Source of the DNA: Cheilinus undulatus
Taxonomy: Eukaryota; Chordata; Actinopteri; Labriformes; Labridae
Assembly: GCF_018320785.1 (NCBI RefSeq)
Contig: NC_054881.1
Location: 22,320,275 to 22,384,274 of the forward strand
Length of the DNA: 64,000 nt
Direction of reading: 5' to 3'
The position numbers and the translations under genes are program-made. This document shows positions 34,228 through 46,300 of the stretch, one piece after another; the stretch's first letter is position 1, and each line of letters opens with the position of its first letter. The notes below the pieces were generated by a model. The model was not told where the DNA came from. It saw nothing but the letters and a program-made list of their open reading frames with translations, and did not search any database.

Positions 34228-34731
34228 CAGTGCTTAACAAATTTATTAGACCACCCTAACCCTAACCAAAGTAAGGTTTATGCCACAGCTGCCCTAAATT
34301 AACAGCATCGGTAATTACCAAAATCATTTTTTATGTTTCTGCAATAGTTAATACACCAATATGTAGAAGCTCTTTAACCAAAATGATATTTTTAATGCTG
34401 AAATATAATTATTATTGTTATCCATGAATTTTCAAATTTACTGATTAACAAAAAAACTGAAAAAATAGTAAAGCACATTAATATTTCTTGATTAATATGT
34501 CAAATTATAGTTATTTACTTGCATTACTGAACAGAAAAATGAGTTTAAGTGGTTGAATGTTATGCTTGATTAATTTCTGACTTCACAGAGAAGCCCAGTG
34601 AACCAGCTCAAATTTGAAAGAAACATGGAGAGCTCACTGAAAATGAAAGAGTCTGCATTAAAGCACTTCATGATGCTGGATGGTCTTTGAGACAAATATG
34701 ACAGGTGGTCTAATAAATTTGTTAAGCACTG
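34228..34731. mobile_element. MITE with perfect 28-bp terminal inverted repeats
   Basis: The 28 bases at 34,228-34,255, starting CAGTGCTTAACAAATTTATT, are the exact reverse complement of 34,704-34,731. The interior (about 450 bases) has no long frame but contains GCCCAGTGAACCAGCTCAAA and related words. This is a Tc1-type non-autonomous element. Perfect ends suggest it is younger than the other repeats here. Confidence 0.85.
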
Positions 34732-37700
34732 GATATAGCTATAATGCCAGGGTTAGGTTTTTTTTTTTAAAGTAATTTACAGCACACTAAAGGAATTTTT
34801 CACTGAAATGATTCCCCATGGATAAGATTAATCAAAGATTAATAAAAATGCATCAACATCATTTACCTTAAATCTTAACAATTCCCTTAACAATACTTTC
34901 CTTCCATACGCCTTGAAAAACACGGTCTTAATAGGCAGTCAGTGCAAACAAGAACAGAGAAGTCCATAAGTTAACATGACGGACAGTCACAAAAACAGGA
35001 TAAAGCGATCAAAAGTGTGGCTTAATTTCTCAAAAAATTATGCAAAAAGTGCAAAATCACTGATTTCATGCAAGGCATGAATCTTTTTGCACAGAAACAG
35101 TTCATTGTCAACAAGATTTCCTTTTATTGTTATACATCCAGAGATCTAGGATCCAGAGACTAGTTTTATGTTTATTCTAGTTAAAGAAAATGAGCAGTAG
35201 TATTGTATTCTAATTCAAGTTCAGAGATTGAAGATCCAGAGATAAGTTTGTTTTAAGTGAGACATTTCCAACAAAAATAAGTTTTTTTGTATATTTATCA
35301 TGTTCTCCTCCCATACACTTGATGTTTAACATTTTTAGTTATCAAAACTGTTCATTATAGCACTAATTAAAGTGTGCAAGTCATTGATTCTCACTGAAGC
35401 TGGCATACATTGTGCTCGGTGTCCAGAGAAAAGAGACTCAATACAATTTGAGTTGTTATTAGTGAAAACCTATATAGTTTACTTTTTATTAAAACAAATT
35501 CACAGGAAGGAATTGATAAAGAATTGAATTGATAAGAGCAATCTATAATGATATTGATATGGCATCCATATCAACAAAATCTTATCCAATCCCATAAACT
35601 CCTGTTGCTTTCTTCCTCATGAAATTTTTCAACATGTGGTAACTGGTGTTATACTGCCACCTACTGGTCGCTTCTTAGCATGGTAAACTTGCCGTTGCAG
35701 CTTGTTTACAGCTATTGCTTGTTTAATTAACTGCTTTGGTGGCTGACACACAATAAAAAGGGGAATAAATGGAAAAAAAGGAAGTAAAAGGAAAAGGACC
35801 CAACTGGGAAAAAATGACTTTCAACACAAAACGGAGACCTTCAGACAAACTGAGCATGATAAAAAATGTTAATCCACATTAGTTTGCAGCTCTGGACTGG
35901 ATGATAGACACTGACCAAACACCAGTTAGTTTAAACTCTGCCACCATTACAGTAGAGAAATATTGTTAAACAACTTACCTTGGAAATATGTTTTCCCCTT
36001 TATATACGCTATTTATCTGCTCAAAAGTCAGAACATACACTGAAATTCATATCAAGCCACCAAACCCTAAATTCTCTGTTGGTGTCTCCCTGTTGCCGTG
36101 CCTCATAATTACACTTCCAGACATCTAAGCTAACGTTAACCCTCTCTGGCTCATCCCCCATCATTGGTTTAGCATTTTGGCTGGTTGCCCACTGGACCTG
36201 TCCCCACCTGTTGCTCATACATAATTTAAATGACATTTAGAAAGAACAAAAAAACAAACTGCAGTCAAACAACCTACCGAGTGTTGTTCAGATTAATAGC
36301 TCTAAAGTTATTACTGTTTTAGGATGTGTAGTACCTCATGCTCCTCATTTCTTTTGGATGACGGCCTAATGATATTAAAGGAAGTTGTCCTACAAAGGCA
36401 GACTTTGGTTTAGTGTGCTAATCCATTAACACAATTACAAAGACACTGAGCCGTGTAAACCAGACAGGTCCACTTATCACTAATCTGGTGTTGTTTACCT
36501 TGTGTTGTGAAGAGAACAAATCCTCTGGTTGAACAAACTTGATTGAATCACTCCTCTCAGTTAGGAGAAATTCAGTGTACAGGGACTAAGTCACTGCATG
36601 AGAGCAATAAGATATTAATTTGTAATAAAATAGAGATGTGACTAGACTGAGACTCAAAGTTGCTTATCATAAGTTAGAGATCTTGTTCAGAGATTCATTT
36701 GTAGGAAAGGAGTCGTTCATATTGAGAGACTCGTTCACTAAATTCACTGAAGTGTGACCCGATCCTTCAATGAGTTTCTCAAATGAAAGCATCCTTAATT
36801 AAAAAAAAAGATTTTGTGGGACAGTGTACCAAAAATGAGGAGATACTTTATTTCTAGCTAACATACATTTGAAACACAGTAAATTACAAAAACAAAAAAC
36901 ATGTTTAATCACATTTAAACTTTCACTTTCAACTCTTAGTGCAGCATTTTTCAGGCTTCATATATTCATGGTTTTGGTATTTTGCTAAGAGAAACACGCA
37001 TTTTAATGTATTTCTTTAGCCTCTCTATACAAATGTAAACCTAGCTACAGAGCACATGCTAACACTGGATCAAAAAAGCACAATTAGACAAATTAATGTT
37101 AAAAATAGTGAGTTTTTTGTTTGTTTTAAATTACTATCCGCAGGTAGCTGATTATAGCTTATTATTTGCTCACCTTGTTCTCAATGAACGTCTCTCTCTC
37201 CAGCCCACAGTCGAAATGAAAAGAGCATTATGAAGCAGCATGTAGGTTCACAGTGGACGGGAGTACGCAGGTGAAACTCAGGGCAGGGGGTATGAACGAC
37301 ACCGTGAACAAATCTTTTAACCGACTCTTTTTTAAATTAATGAATTATAACAATTAACTACACTAACAACTGCTAGGCTTATCTATAAATAAACGTCAGA
37401 GATAATCAACCACAAAACATAATATTTTTTTTTTTTTAGAGATTTTTGATATAATGATGGAGAAATTTGGAAAATCTTCTGAATGATTAAATAATTAATT
37501 GTGATTCAAAGTGAGGACCATGATGAATAATCGTGCTTTTGAGGCATTTTTAAAAATTCTTTATTGACTGATAAACACAAAAAAGATACACAGTATACAG
37601 TGATAAAGTGAACCTATACAATAATATCAGCAAACATATTTAACCTGAAACAAACAGTAAATGTTTGAAAAGGGACAGGATGAAGTTTATTTTATGTCTA

Positions 37701-38102
37701 ACAATTGATCACAAATATTAAAGAGGGGAAAATAAACAAGGCATCAGGAAAAACATAAACCACATAATGTTTGTAAAATGGGGCAGAATTAAACAGCCTA
37801 TCTGGTCATGCCCCTTTATTACAAGTTACACAGTATTGAATGTCCCTCTTTTGTGTTTGGTATCTTCTGGGAAAAAGTTATATTGTTAAAAATGCACTTT
37901 ACTGAGGAGCATTTCTGCACATTGTCTGCAACACTTATGAAGACTTGTGAAATGTGTTAGCTGCTGGTCTGTTCGCTGTACACTGCTGTTCTGCCCAGAT
38001 TAAAAGCCGTTAAAGGACTTTGTGCATGCTGAAGTGTTTTCCTGTAGGTCTTATGCCTTTAGGAGTTTTGTAAATACATGAGATACAGTAGTAAAAAACA
38101 GC
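34732..38102. other. Gene-free interval between ambp and the lipocalin-only gene
   Basis: About 3.4 kb of AT-rich DNA. No Kunitz or lipocalin exon remnant was found on either strand. A minus-strand frame at 36,021-36,236 has no known domain. Poly(T) lies near 37,425 and AT-rich low-complexity DNA at about 37,320-37,500. Confidence 0.5.
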
Positions 38103-38108
38103 TTTATT
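38103..38108 (-). terminator. Poly(A) signal of the AMBP-like lipocalin gene
   Basis: AATAAA on the minus strand, 206 bases after the exon-6 stop codon. Confidence 0.5.
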
Positions 38109-38313
38109 CTTTGGTATAAATTTTAAACCGCTGTCCCAGTATAAATGATGGGTGTGATGTTGCTTATCTTCTCACCAAACATCACCCCTTCATGAGCAGG
38201 AGCCACATCTGGCACCACTTTCCTTTATAACAACATGACAGATAGTTAATCAGAAAAAAATGGCTGTTGTATCTCAGAATATGTGCACAGAAAATGTATA
38301 ATCTTACCCTCGT

Positions 38314-40673
38314 TCATAATAATGCAGCAGGTACCTGTGGTTCAGTCGACACTGGCTTTGTCCTGACACCTGGTTCACAATCACCTGAAGGGAACATTTA
38401 ACCTCATGATTTAATTCACCAGCAGAAGAAGAGACCCGAAATCTTGCAGCTTAAATAGACCACTAATTTAGGAGGATGTGAGTCATGTGATTTGATTAAG
38501 ATGCATATCAGGTGTGAATCAGTGTGCTTGAGATTATCGGCTGAATTAACTTGCGAGCTTTGTTACATTTAATATTAAAATTAGGGCCAAATCCTTTGGT
38601 TGCTTTGGGGTCACTGGCAGGGAAATACGATTAACTGCAGGAAAGTGAAACACTTTATCCTTTGCTTCCGTGCTTGCTCAGATAACAATTCTGCTGAGAT
38701 GGAAGGATACTTTGCCACTCAAAAATTGGAGAAAATTAGTTATTTACTCCAGCATTCAAACAGGAAATTTCAGAAAACATGGGGTTCATTATTAAATACA
38801 TTCCAGACTCTATTGGTGCTATTTCACAACTCCATGTACTATTTGAATACTTTGGGCAGACTGATGGTGTGACAGTGTTTTTACAGTGTGTGTAGTGTGC
38901 TGGTAGAGACTGTTTATATTACGTTTCTGTAAGAGTATAGTTTTCTATATTTAATATCACTCTTATCCATGCTTGCTTTTTTTGTTTGAGATAAAGGAGT
39001 CAGCTGCTCTTACTTATGTCTGGTTAATTATTTTTGTAATGAAATTCCAGCACTGCACTTTTGTTTTATCATGAAAAAATTCAATAAAAAGATATTGAGT
39101 AAAAAAAGAGTGTGAAGACCAAATATCTTGTTTTTGTGCTTCCTCAAATTGAAAATAGGTTGGAAAGGATTTAGAAACCACTGTATTCTGATAAAAATTA
39201 ACATTTTATACAAAGATTCAACTCTTCTGGCATCGTATGTATGCATTTGTGTTATTTTTTGCACCTTTGCTCTGGTTTATGATGATATCGTCATCACTCA
39301 TTCCATGTTGTCTGACCAGCGATTTGAAGTCATTTAACACAGCAGAATCCACATTCATAGTTCGACCTGGAGACACAGAACATAAAATGGCATGAATATT
39401 GAAAGGGGGAAAAATATAAACAAAGTGATAGATTCAAACATGTCACTCACTAAAAAGCTTGGCTATTGTAGTTTTATTTCCTGATGGTTTCTCTGTGCTT
39501 AGCTGGATCATCTTGGCAAAATCAGTGTAGTTTGTATGAACCACAAAGGAATCCACATCCACCCCAAACCCTGAGCAGAGGAAAAGGAGTGATGAATAAA
39601 TTATCTGCACTAGCACAAGAAAAGAAAACAAACAAACAAAAAAACTGTGTCAATGAAGTGAGAAAGACATGGACAAACATACTTGCAACATGATGGAAGA
39701 ATCCTCCAGGAGTGTTGGTCAGACTATAATCTGTTGATGTCTGCTTACATGAACCATTCCTATATACATGTATGCAAACACAAGTTCTGCTTGAATTTAG
39801 TTCATACTTCACCTCTGTGTCTATGAGAATCAAAGCAAGGCTGACCTGAAGGTAGTAGAGGTCATGGTGAAGCTGTCCTCAGAGGTAGTTTGCTGCAGCT
39901 CCATTGCAACTATGACAGGATTTCCTCTCTTCCTCTGCATAAAGTTAGGGCAGGTAGAAATCACTGCTACTTCATACCATCTCCCCATGAACTGTGAGGA
40001 ACAGCGAAATCATTGGTGTTATAACATGACAAAAAAACAAAAGTGGCACAGAGGACACAGTGGCAAGGAAACAAGGAAAAAATGACAAGACAATAAACAA
40101 AGTAGAGGCATATAAGAGCAGTGGATGGTGTATGTTTAGTGGTATATGTTATGAGAGGAAAGAAATGAATAGAATATTGTTAATCCAAAAGTCACAGTGA
40201 AAGCTAAAGAGAAAAAAAAAAAGTTTGTTAATTTAATTATTACACTGGTTCTCTTGTAAGGATGATTTTTATTGTTTTAAAACCAGGGTTATAACCTCTA
40301 AATAACAGTGTTAATACATCAGCATCAAGGAGGAAACATTTACTCTTTACCATAAGAAAACAGTAAAAAAAAAAAAAACAATTCCGCTTAGTTCTCATTA
40401 GGTAACAAAATTACGGTTTAATGAGCAAGAATTTCTGAAAATAGTCACGTGATTTCAAGATGAAGGGGGTCGGAAAAATACTGTCATAAGAAATTTTACA
40501 CCACTTAATATTTGAATAATATTTGAAAAAAAATGTTTTAAAAACAAACTCACCTGGCCCACATCAAAGCTCTCCTGTGGGACTACAAGAGGTCCTGGGT
40601 CCACATGATTGGCTCTCAGGGTCCAGGCCGACCCAAGGACCAACACAGACAGCAGATTCACGACTCTCTGCAT
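38314..40673 (-). CDS. AMBP-like lipocalin lacking bikunin (alpha-1-microglobulin-like)
   Basis: Six exons (40,554-40,673; 39,846-39,991; 39,683-39,759; 39,451-39,570; 39,265-39,366; 38,314-38,384) give 211 aa. The ATG at 40,673 aligns with that of AMBP; the in-frame GTG upstream is not used. Exon 1 is 40 codons, as in ambp, and exons 3 and 5 are 77 and 102 nt, as in ambp. The protein has a signal peptide (MQRVVNLLSVLVLGSAWTLR), lipocalin motif GRWYEVA, the free-Cys motif STCP, the disulfide Cys in NGSCKQ and GDCEPG, SFVVHTNYTDF, and VRQHGMSDDDI. Exon 6 matches ambp exon 6 up to the CAG|GTAC donor, then reads into VPAALL and a stop. Splicing at that donor would instead add a short unrelated tail. 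No RRRR, Ser-Gly site or Kunitz exon follows. I infer a secreted A1M-type carrier from a tandem ambp duplicate. Confidence 0.88.
38580..39110 (+). mobile_element. L1-like LINE 3' end in intron 5 of the lipocalin-only gene
   Basis: The plus strand encodes EMEGYFATQKLEKISYLLQ, then NRKFQKTWGSLL. This resembles the C-terminal end of L1-type ORF2 (LEKI.Y.L...KF...W.P). It is followed by a 3' UTR-like stretch ending AATAAAAAG and an A-rich tail near 39,107. It is antisense to the host gene and 5'-truncated. Confidence 0.5.
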
Positions 40674-41546
40674 CCCGTCAGCCACTCAGGGTCAAACTGA
40701 CACACTTTTCCCTCTCAAAACACTAAAAAAACCTACACGACAAGAGAGAGGACTAAAGGCCTCTATCAGCGTGTCACTCAACTGACCATGTGACTGTATT
40801 TGTTCTTTCTTAGTGCTGAATCACTGGACTTTAGAATCTGAGGCTAAAACAAACAATTAGTCAATACATGTTAACAGCTGATGAAAAGAAGAGGCTGGAT
40901 GCCTCTGTAACAAGATCAATATAAGTCTGATCTACCTAAAGTGGATTTAACCTACTTTTACACTACATAGTTCATCATATACCAGTTGCAAGCTAGTCAG
41001 CTGTAGCATTGTCTAGCTCTTGGTTGTTCATTTGAGGTGCAATGTGAAAGCAGCAGCAGAACCATAAGTGTATGTAGAGTCTGTCCTCTGGTGGTCATAT
41101 GTGTGAACTTCAAAATCTGGGGTCTGTAAGTCTAGTGTGCCTTAAAATAAACATTACACAGTCACAAAGTAGTAAATGCTGATTCATTGGAGCTGCGGTT
41201 CCCAAAGAGGGGGTCAGCACCCCCAGAAAGTTGTGAGACACTCTCAAATATCATTTTTAAATGATTTCACATTGTATTTTTAACCAATGTTGTGAAAATA
41301 TATGACTAAAATAAATCAATTTAAATAAAATTCTAGTTATTAGGTAAGGTAAAGGTATTTATGCTGAAATCAAAGTAATGATTAAAAAAATCTTTAAAAT
41401 GTAATTCCGCACATGATGAATCTTGAATATGCATGGCTATGTGTGACTACCGGCACTGTTATTTTTAAGGGTCAAAGGTGAAAAAGTTTGGCAACCTCTT
41501 CATTAGAGGTAAAGGTGAAGCTGAGGGCAAAATTTGACTTATTAAA
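40674..41546. other. 5' flank of the lipocalin-only gene; nothing else seen
   Basis: Repeat-poor unique DNA directly upstream of the start codon, then a segment around 41,190-41,510 that resembles an old dispersed repeat. No promoter element is distinct. Confidence 0.35.
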
Positions 41547-42019
41547 CAACATATAGACAAAGTATTTGCCACACCTGTTAATTATTTAATTCAGGTGTTT
41601 CAATCAGACCCATTGCCACAGGTGTATAAAAAACACCTAGCCATGCTGTCTCCAATCTGCAAAAATTTGTGATACAAAATGGGTTGTTCTGAAGAGCTCA
41701 GTAACTTCATCCCTGCTGGATAATCCACAGTCAACAGTAAGTGATTTTATCAAAAAGGGGGAAAAGTTTAGGAACAACAGCAACTGAGAGGGTTTGCAAA
41801 ATCACAGAGCAGGATCAATAACTGCAAAGGTGCATGGTGCATAAAAGTTGCCAGCTGAGCAAAAACTTTGCAGTGAAGCCTTCCAAGAAGTGTGGAGGCT
41901 GCTATAGTAGAAACAGGCAAGCAACTCCATACTAAAGTACATTTATTTGACTGCAATGTGATTACAGTCCCTGTTGGTGTAATAGTCAGCTGGCCAAATA
42001 CTTGTGTCCATATAGTGTA
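41547..42019. mobile_element. Tc1/mariner-type MITE
   Basis: The left end ATATAGACAAAGTATTTGCC and the right end, whose reverse complement is TATATGGACACAAGTATTTG, form imperfect terminal inverted repeats. The interior has CTGTTAATTATTTAATTCAGGTG and GGTGTATAAAA.A..ACCTAGCCATG, typical of a fish non-autonomous family. No transposase is encoded. Confidence 0.75.
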
Positions 42020-42103
42020 TTTTCTTACCTTTGTTCTCGTTGTTATAATGTTTGGCCGAAATTCATTGTTTGTTCTACATTTACCTTGAAATTGTCACAC
42101 ATA

Positions 42104-42301
42104 AAGTGGTGTGAAAAAGTATTTGCCCCCTTTCTGATTCCTGAGTTTTTTGCTGATTTATCACACTTAAATGTTTTGGATCATCAAACCATTTTTTATA
42201 TTTCACAAAGACGCCCCAAGTAAATGGAAAATGCAGTGTTTGAATGATTATCTAATTTTTTAAGGGGGGGGGGGGGGATCCAAAACTTTTTCACACCACT
42301 G
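42104..42301. mobile_element. 200-bp MITE with GTGGTGTGAAAAAGT ends
   Basis: GTGGTGTGAAAAAGTATTTG at the left and its inverted counterpart CCAAAACTTTTTCACACCAC at the right form the ends, with a TA-rich flank, as in Tc1-type elements. A run of 15 G lies just inside the right end (about 42,264-42,278). Confidence 0.85.
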
Positions 42302-42669
42302 TAATTAGCGGTGCTTTGCTAGAAGTGCTTTATTTAGTGGTTTTTATTTAGCCTTTATTTAGATTTTGTGAATGACTAAGCTAAAGTTCAGTTTAAAACA
42401 GCCTCTCAGTATGGCAGCTGCCACAGTTTGGACTCAGAAACTCTCTTTAGTGACCAAATGGCTGAAGTCACACTGGCTTCATCTTATTTTTTCTACAGTC
42501 TGTGGACCAGACTAGTGTAGCAAGTTAGCAGTTGTTTCAAGTTTGCTTCCACACATTTTGAGAGACATGTGACGTTATTTCTTCAGTGCGTTAAATAAAT
42601 ACTGTTTCCTGAGTTTGAATGCCTCCATTAATAAGGTTAGCCTGCTAATGGCATTTGCCATTATCTGTT

Positions 42670-42808
42670 AAAGCACTGAGACGGCCCTCCCCAAGGTGAC
42701 CAATGATTTATTTTTAGCAGCAGATGGGGGGAGGGAGCCATTTTATTTCTTTTAGATTTCAGTGCGGCATTTGATACCGTTGATCATACTATTTTAACCC
42801 ACTGAAAA
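42670..42808 (+). mobile_element. LINE reverse-transcriptase fragment
   Basis: Two frames encode TETALPKVTNDL and LDFSAAFDTVDHTIL, the latter being the reverse-transcriptase motif with the first catalytic Asp (LDLSAAFDTVDH in intact fish LINEs). Only about 140 bases are recognisable. Confidence 0.75.
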
Positions 42809-43058
42809 GACTTTGCATGGGTGTAGGTTTGCTTTACTGGAGGTAGCCCAGAGAAGGGGCTCTCTGATTGGTGGATCTGCAACCAATCAAAGTTTTAACA
42901 CAGGGTCAATTACATCCACACTGGAGAATGATGCATCAACCATCATGGTCAATAATTGATGCATATGAGTGTTAAAAAAAAATAAGATGATTATTCTGTG
43001 ATGATGCATTACTTAGACACGTGCGGGACAAAATCAGCAAAAAGGAGCTAAAAGAAGC

Positions 43059-43064
43059 TTTAAT
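43059..43064 (-). terminator. Possible poly(A) signal ATTAAA of the PTGDS-like gene
   Basis: ATTAAA on the minus strand, 239 bases beyond the stop codon. It is a common variant signal and the assignment is tentative. Confidence 0.35.
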
Positions 43065-43302
43065 GAAGGTTAAATACAGGTGACCACAGTGAAAAGTCTT
43101 TAGCTTGGTGGTTAGAAAAAGGAATGTGTACATGATGTAGAGCACCACAGAAAAAGGATTGTACATTGATTTCAGTTTGCTATTTGTGATGTTTGAAACC
43201 AAAGTGATGACATTTTCTGCTAGAGTTTCCTTGCAGTGTGTCAGTGCACGTCAGGAAAAAGTGGACAGGAAAAAACTGCAGCACCAGAGACCACTGACAC
43301 CC

Positions 43303-46300
43303 TCATCTCAGGTACACCATGGGACCTATGGTGTGTAAAAAAAGACAAATTTACACAAAAATATAGGAAGTAACAATATTTTATTAACAAATCCTAAAGT
43401 AAGTCTTATTATTTCAATATGGAGACAAAAGAAAGACTCACTTTTCATCCAGATCCTGAAGGTGGACAGTTTTCTGTTGGACAAAAGAAAGACTTGAGTG
43501 TTAATGTAGTCCATTATCTGCATACATATAAGTCACATACGTGTGGTAGTGTGTATAAATGTGTGTGTTCCTGCTTCTACCTGCAGGGGGGGGAGTCAGA
43601 ATGGATTCAGCCGGGAAACCCAGGGACTTGGCAAAGGTTTTAAACTTCTGTATGATGTTATTTCTGACAGTCAGAGAGCGACCTGCACACAGAGAGACAG
43701 AACAGTGAGAGAAAACAGTGACTCTGCAGCTCATATGGTAAGATGTATCATAAAGAAATTATATATAAAGGTGTTTCTCACCATAAAGTGCCACCTGTGT
43801 GTACTCTCTGTGAAAGACTTTGTGTTTGAGAACCAGAGCATAGTCAGTGTAGTTTGTATCCACCACTGTGATGTCTTTCACCATGTTGTGGCCTAAAACA
43901 TAACATACTGGTGAGAAAAAAGACCTCTGGGAATAACATATCCACCTAAAAAACAAAGAATAGATGAATACAAATCCATATCACACTATTATTATCAAAG
44001 TGAGAAAGTTATAAAAGTATTTAATCCTCTAATTTCACTAGTAGTACGAGTAAGGCTTAATATGTTCACTATCTGTAAGTACTAGTAGACTGACTGCAAA
44101 TTAAGTAGGCATTATAGACAAATCCTGGAGAGGGTTCTGGCAGCAGAGCTTACATCTCTGACTACCACTCTCATGGAGCACTAATTTGAGATGCAGTGTA
44201 TCTCTCAGAACAAAAACACACACTATACTTTTGAAATAAAATCAGATTAAAATCCAGTCAGGGTTATGGTAAGGGCTAAAGTAAGGGTTAGGATTCAAAA
44301 GTTTAAAGATAAAAACCTGATTACAAAACGTTAAATAAAAACAGTCTCATAGGAAAAAAGCTCATCCTCCATGAAAACATTCTAATACAGCATGCGTAAC
44401 TTATGTAGCTCCTGTAGCTGCGTAAACAATGTAGATAACAGAGCTACAAACCTAACATAGCTATGTGGCTAACATGATTAAAGCTAAGCTCACAAAGCTA
44501 CATTATCTACATAGCTACGTTAGCTTTAGCTATGTTTGCTTAAGTTCACATTGCTAAAGCTAACTTAGCTACATCGACTCATGTAATAACCTTCATCACA
44601 TAGCTAGCATAGCTACGTGATACTAAAAAGGGTTGTAAAATAATTGATCAACCCGTTTCAATAGTAGTTATACAATCTATCCGTTTCATTTATGAAATGC
44701 TGCTTTGTCTGTAATGTTTGAAATGTGGTTATATCATGAATGTAAGTGCCTGACTTTGTTTATGAATGAGGTTTAATTAAAAATAATAATCTAAAACTGG
44801 AAATACATTGTAACAGCAAATGATTACCTCCGCCAAGGAGGTTATGTTCTTCACTATTGGGAGGGAGGGCTTATGGCGGAGATCTGCGCTCTCTGAGTGC
44901 TTTTCTAGTTTAATAGTTTTATACATAGGCAGATTCTTTTTTCACATGTTGTGGATCAGTAAATACACCAGAAACCCAAATATACGAGCCTAAAATACTA
45001 AAAAAATTGTGTTTTTATGACACATCCCCTTAACATAAGAATTCAAAGTTGTCTACATTTTACCCTGCCATAGAAAAACTAAGGCCATACAGTAAAGTAA
45101 TCTTCTCTCTTTTAGTGCAGTTTTGAGTAAGGTTAGCTTTTAGCAGACTCACGTGTGCTGAAGTAGGTGAACTGTCCAGGTGTGTTGGTCTTCTCATACT
45201 GGTACACCCTACTCACACACCCATAAGGTCTGCAGCACAAACACAACACAAAATCATGTCTATTTCCTTCAAACCATCTGTAACTTCTATAGTTTTCTAA
45301 AATTCAAATGTACTCACGTAGCGTCCCACATTGTCAGGTTGACGTTGCCGTTTGTCAGAGGTGTGATCGTGCCCATGGAGGCCTTCAGTTTATCTCTGAA
45401 GGGGGCAAATCTGGGAGAGTCATAGGCCAGACCCACCCGGTACCAATTACCTGCAAACTGAACATATAAACAGTACTTGTACTTTTTCCACTGGAGTGTT
45501 GATATGTCAGGATTAAACATCTCAGAGCTGATTTAACTACCAACTAATTTAACTATTTGACGGTGTTGATCCACCAGTGTTAATTCAACTCTGTAAATAG
45601 TCAATCTAAGATCTGCCCACTGTGATTTCAATTTTGGGGTACATTTAGGCAGAGTTTCCCCATCATGCCCTTGGGCAGTGTGTTAAGATGTGTTTTATTT
45701 TGGTTTAGTTCTGTTTGGATGTTGTACAGTGACCCCTGCTGGGGTTCCTTTGGTCATGTTTCTGGTGGATTGTTGTTGTTTATGATGTGGGGCACATTTG
45801 CACCATGAGTGAATTTATCCTCTGAGTTAGAGTTCCCATTTGTGCTTTTAGGTGCTCCTAAAAGATGCATAGTGCATATTCTTCACCAGTATGAATTACC
45901 TTGCTATGAGGTTGACTCTCTGCTTTGTTTGTGTCAGAGAAGACCCACCCTGCTATAGATTTTCAAGATTTGCTGCAGCTCTGTCATGATATAGATATTG
46001 AACACTTTCAAAAGTCTAGTTTAACTAACCTGACACGCCAGATGGATTTGTTTCACACATCCATCTGGAAAACCTTTGATATGCAGCGTTTGGGAAAGGG
46101 CAGAGCCTTTGAAAAAAAACTTGAAGGGTGATTGGATGAACGTTCTGTCCGTCACATCTTTACGGGCCAATCAGAGCAACAAAATATGTGACGCTGTCGC
46201 AGCTACTGAGGTGCGCATGTGCAGCTACCGAGGAATAAACTCCATATAGAACTGCATAACATGACCCATGGCGATTATAGACATGTCACTTCACGACTTT

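Noticed and set aside
36021-36236. 71-codon minus-strand frame between ambp and the lipocalin-only gene
   Set aside because: No signal peptide, Kunitz or lipocalin pattern; likely chance.
38155-38260. In-frame stretch RKVVPDVAPAHEGVMFGEKI as a seventh exon of the lipocalin-only gene
   Set aside because: The acceptor is weak, the phase does not join exon 6 in this frame, and exon 6 already ends in a stop. Left as possible 3' UTR.
40674-40685. Upstream in-frame GTG as start of the lipocalin-only gene
   Set aside because: The ATG at 40,673 aligns with the AMBP start and gives the same 40-codon exon 1; vertebrate genes rarely use GTG.
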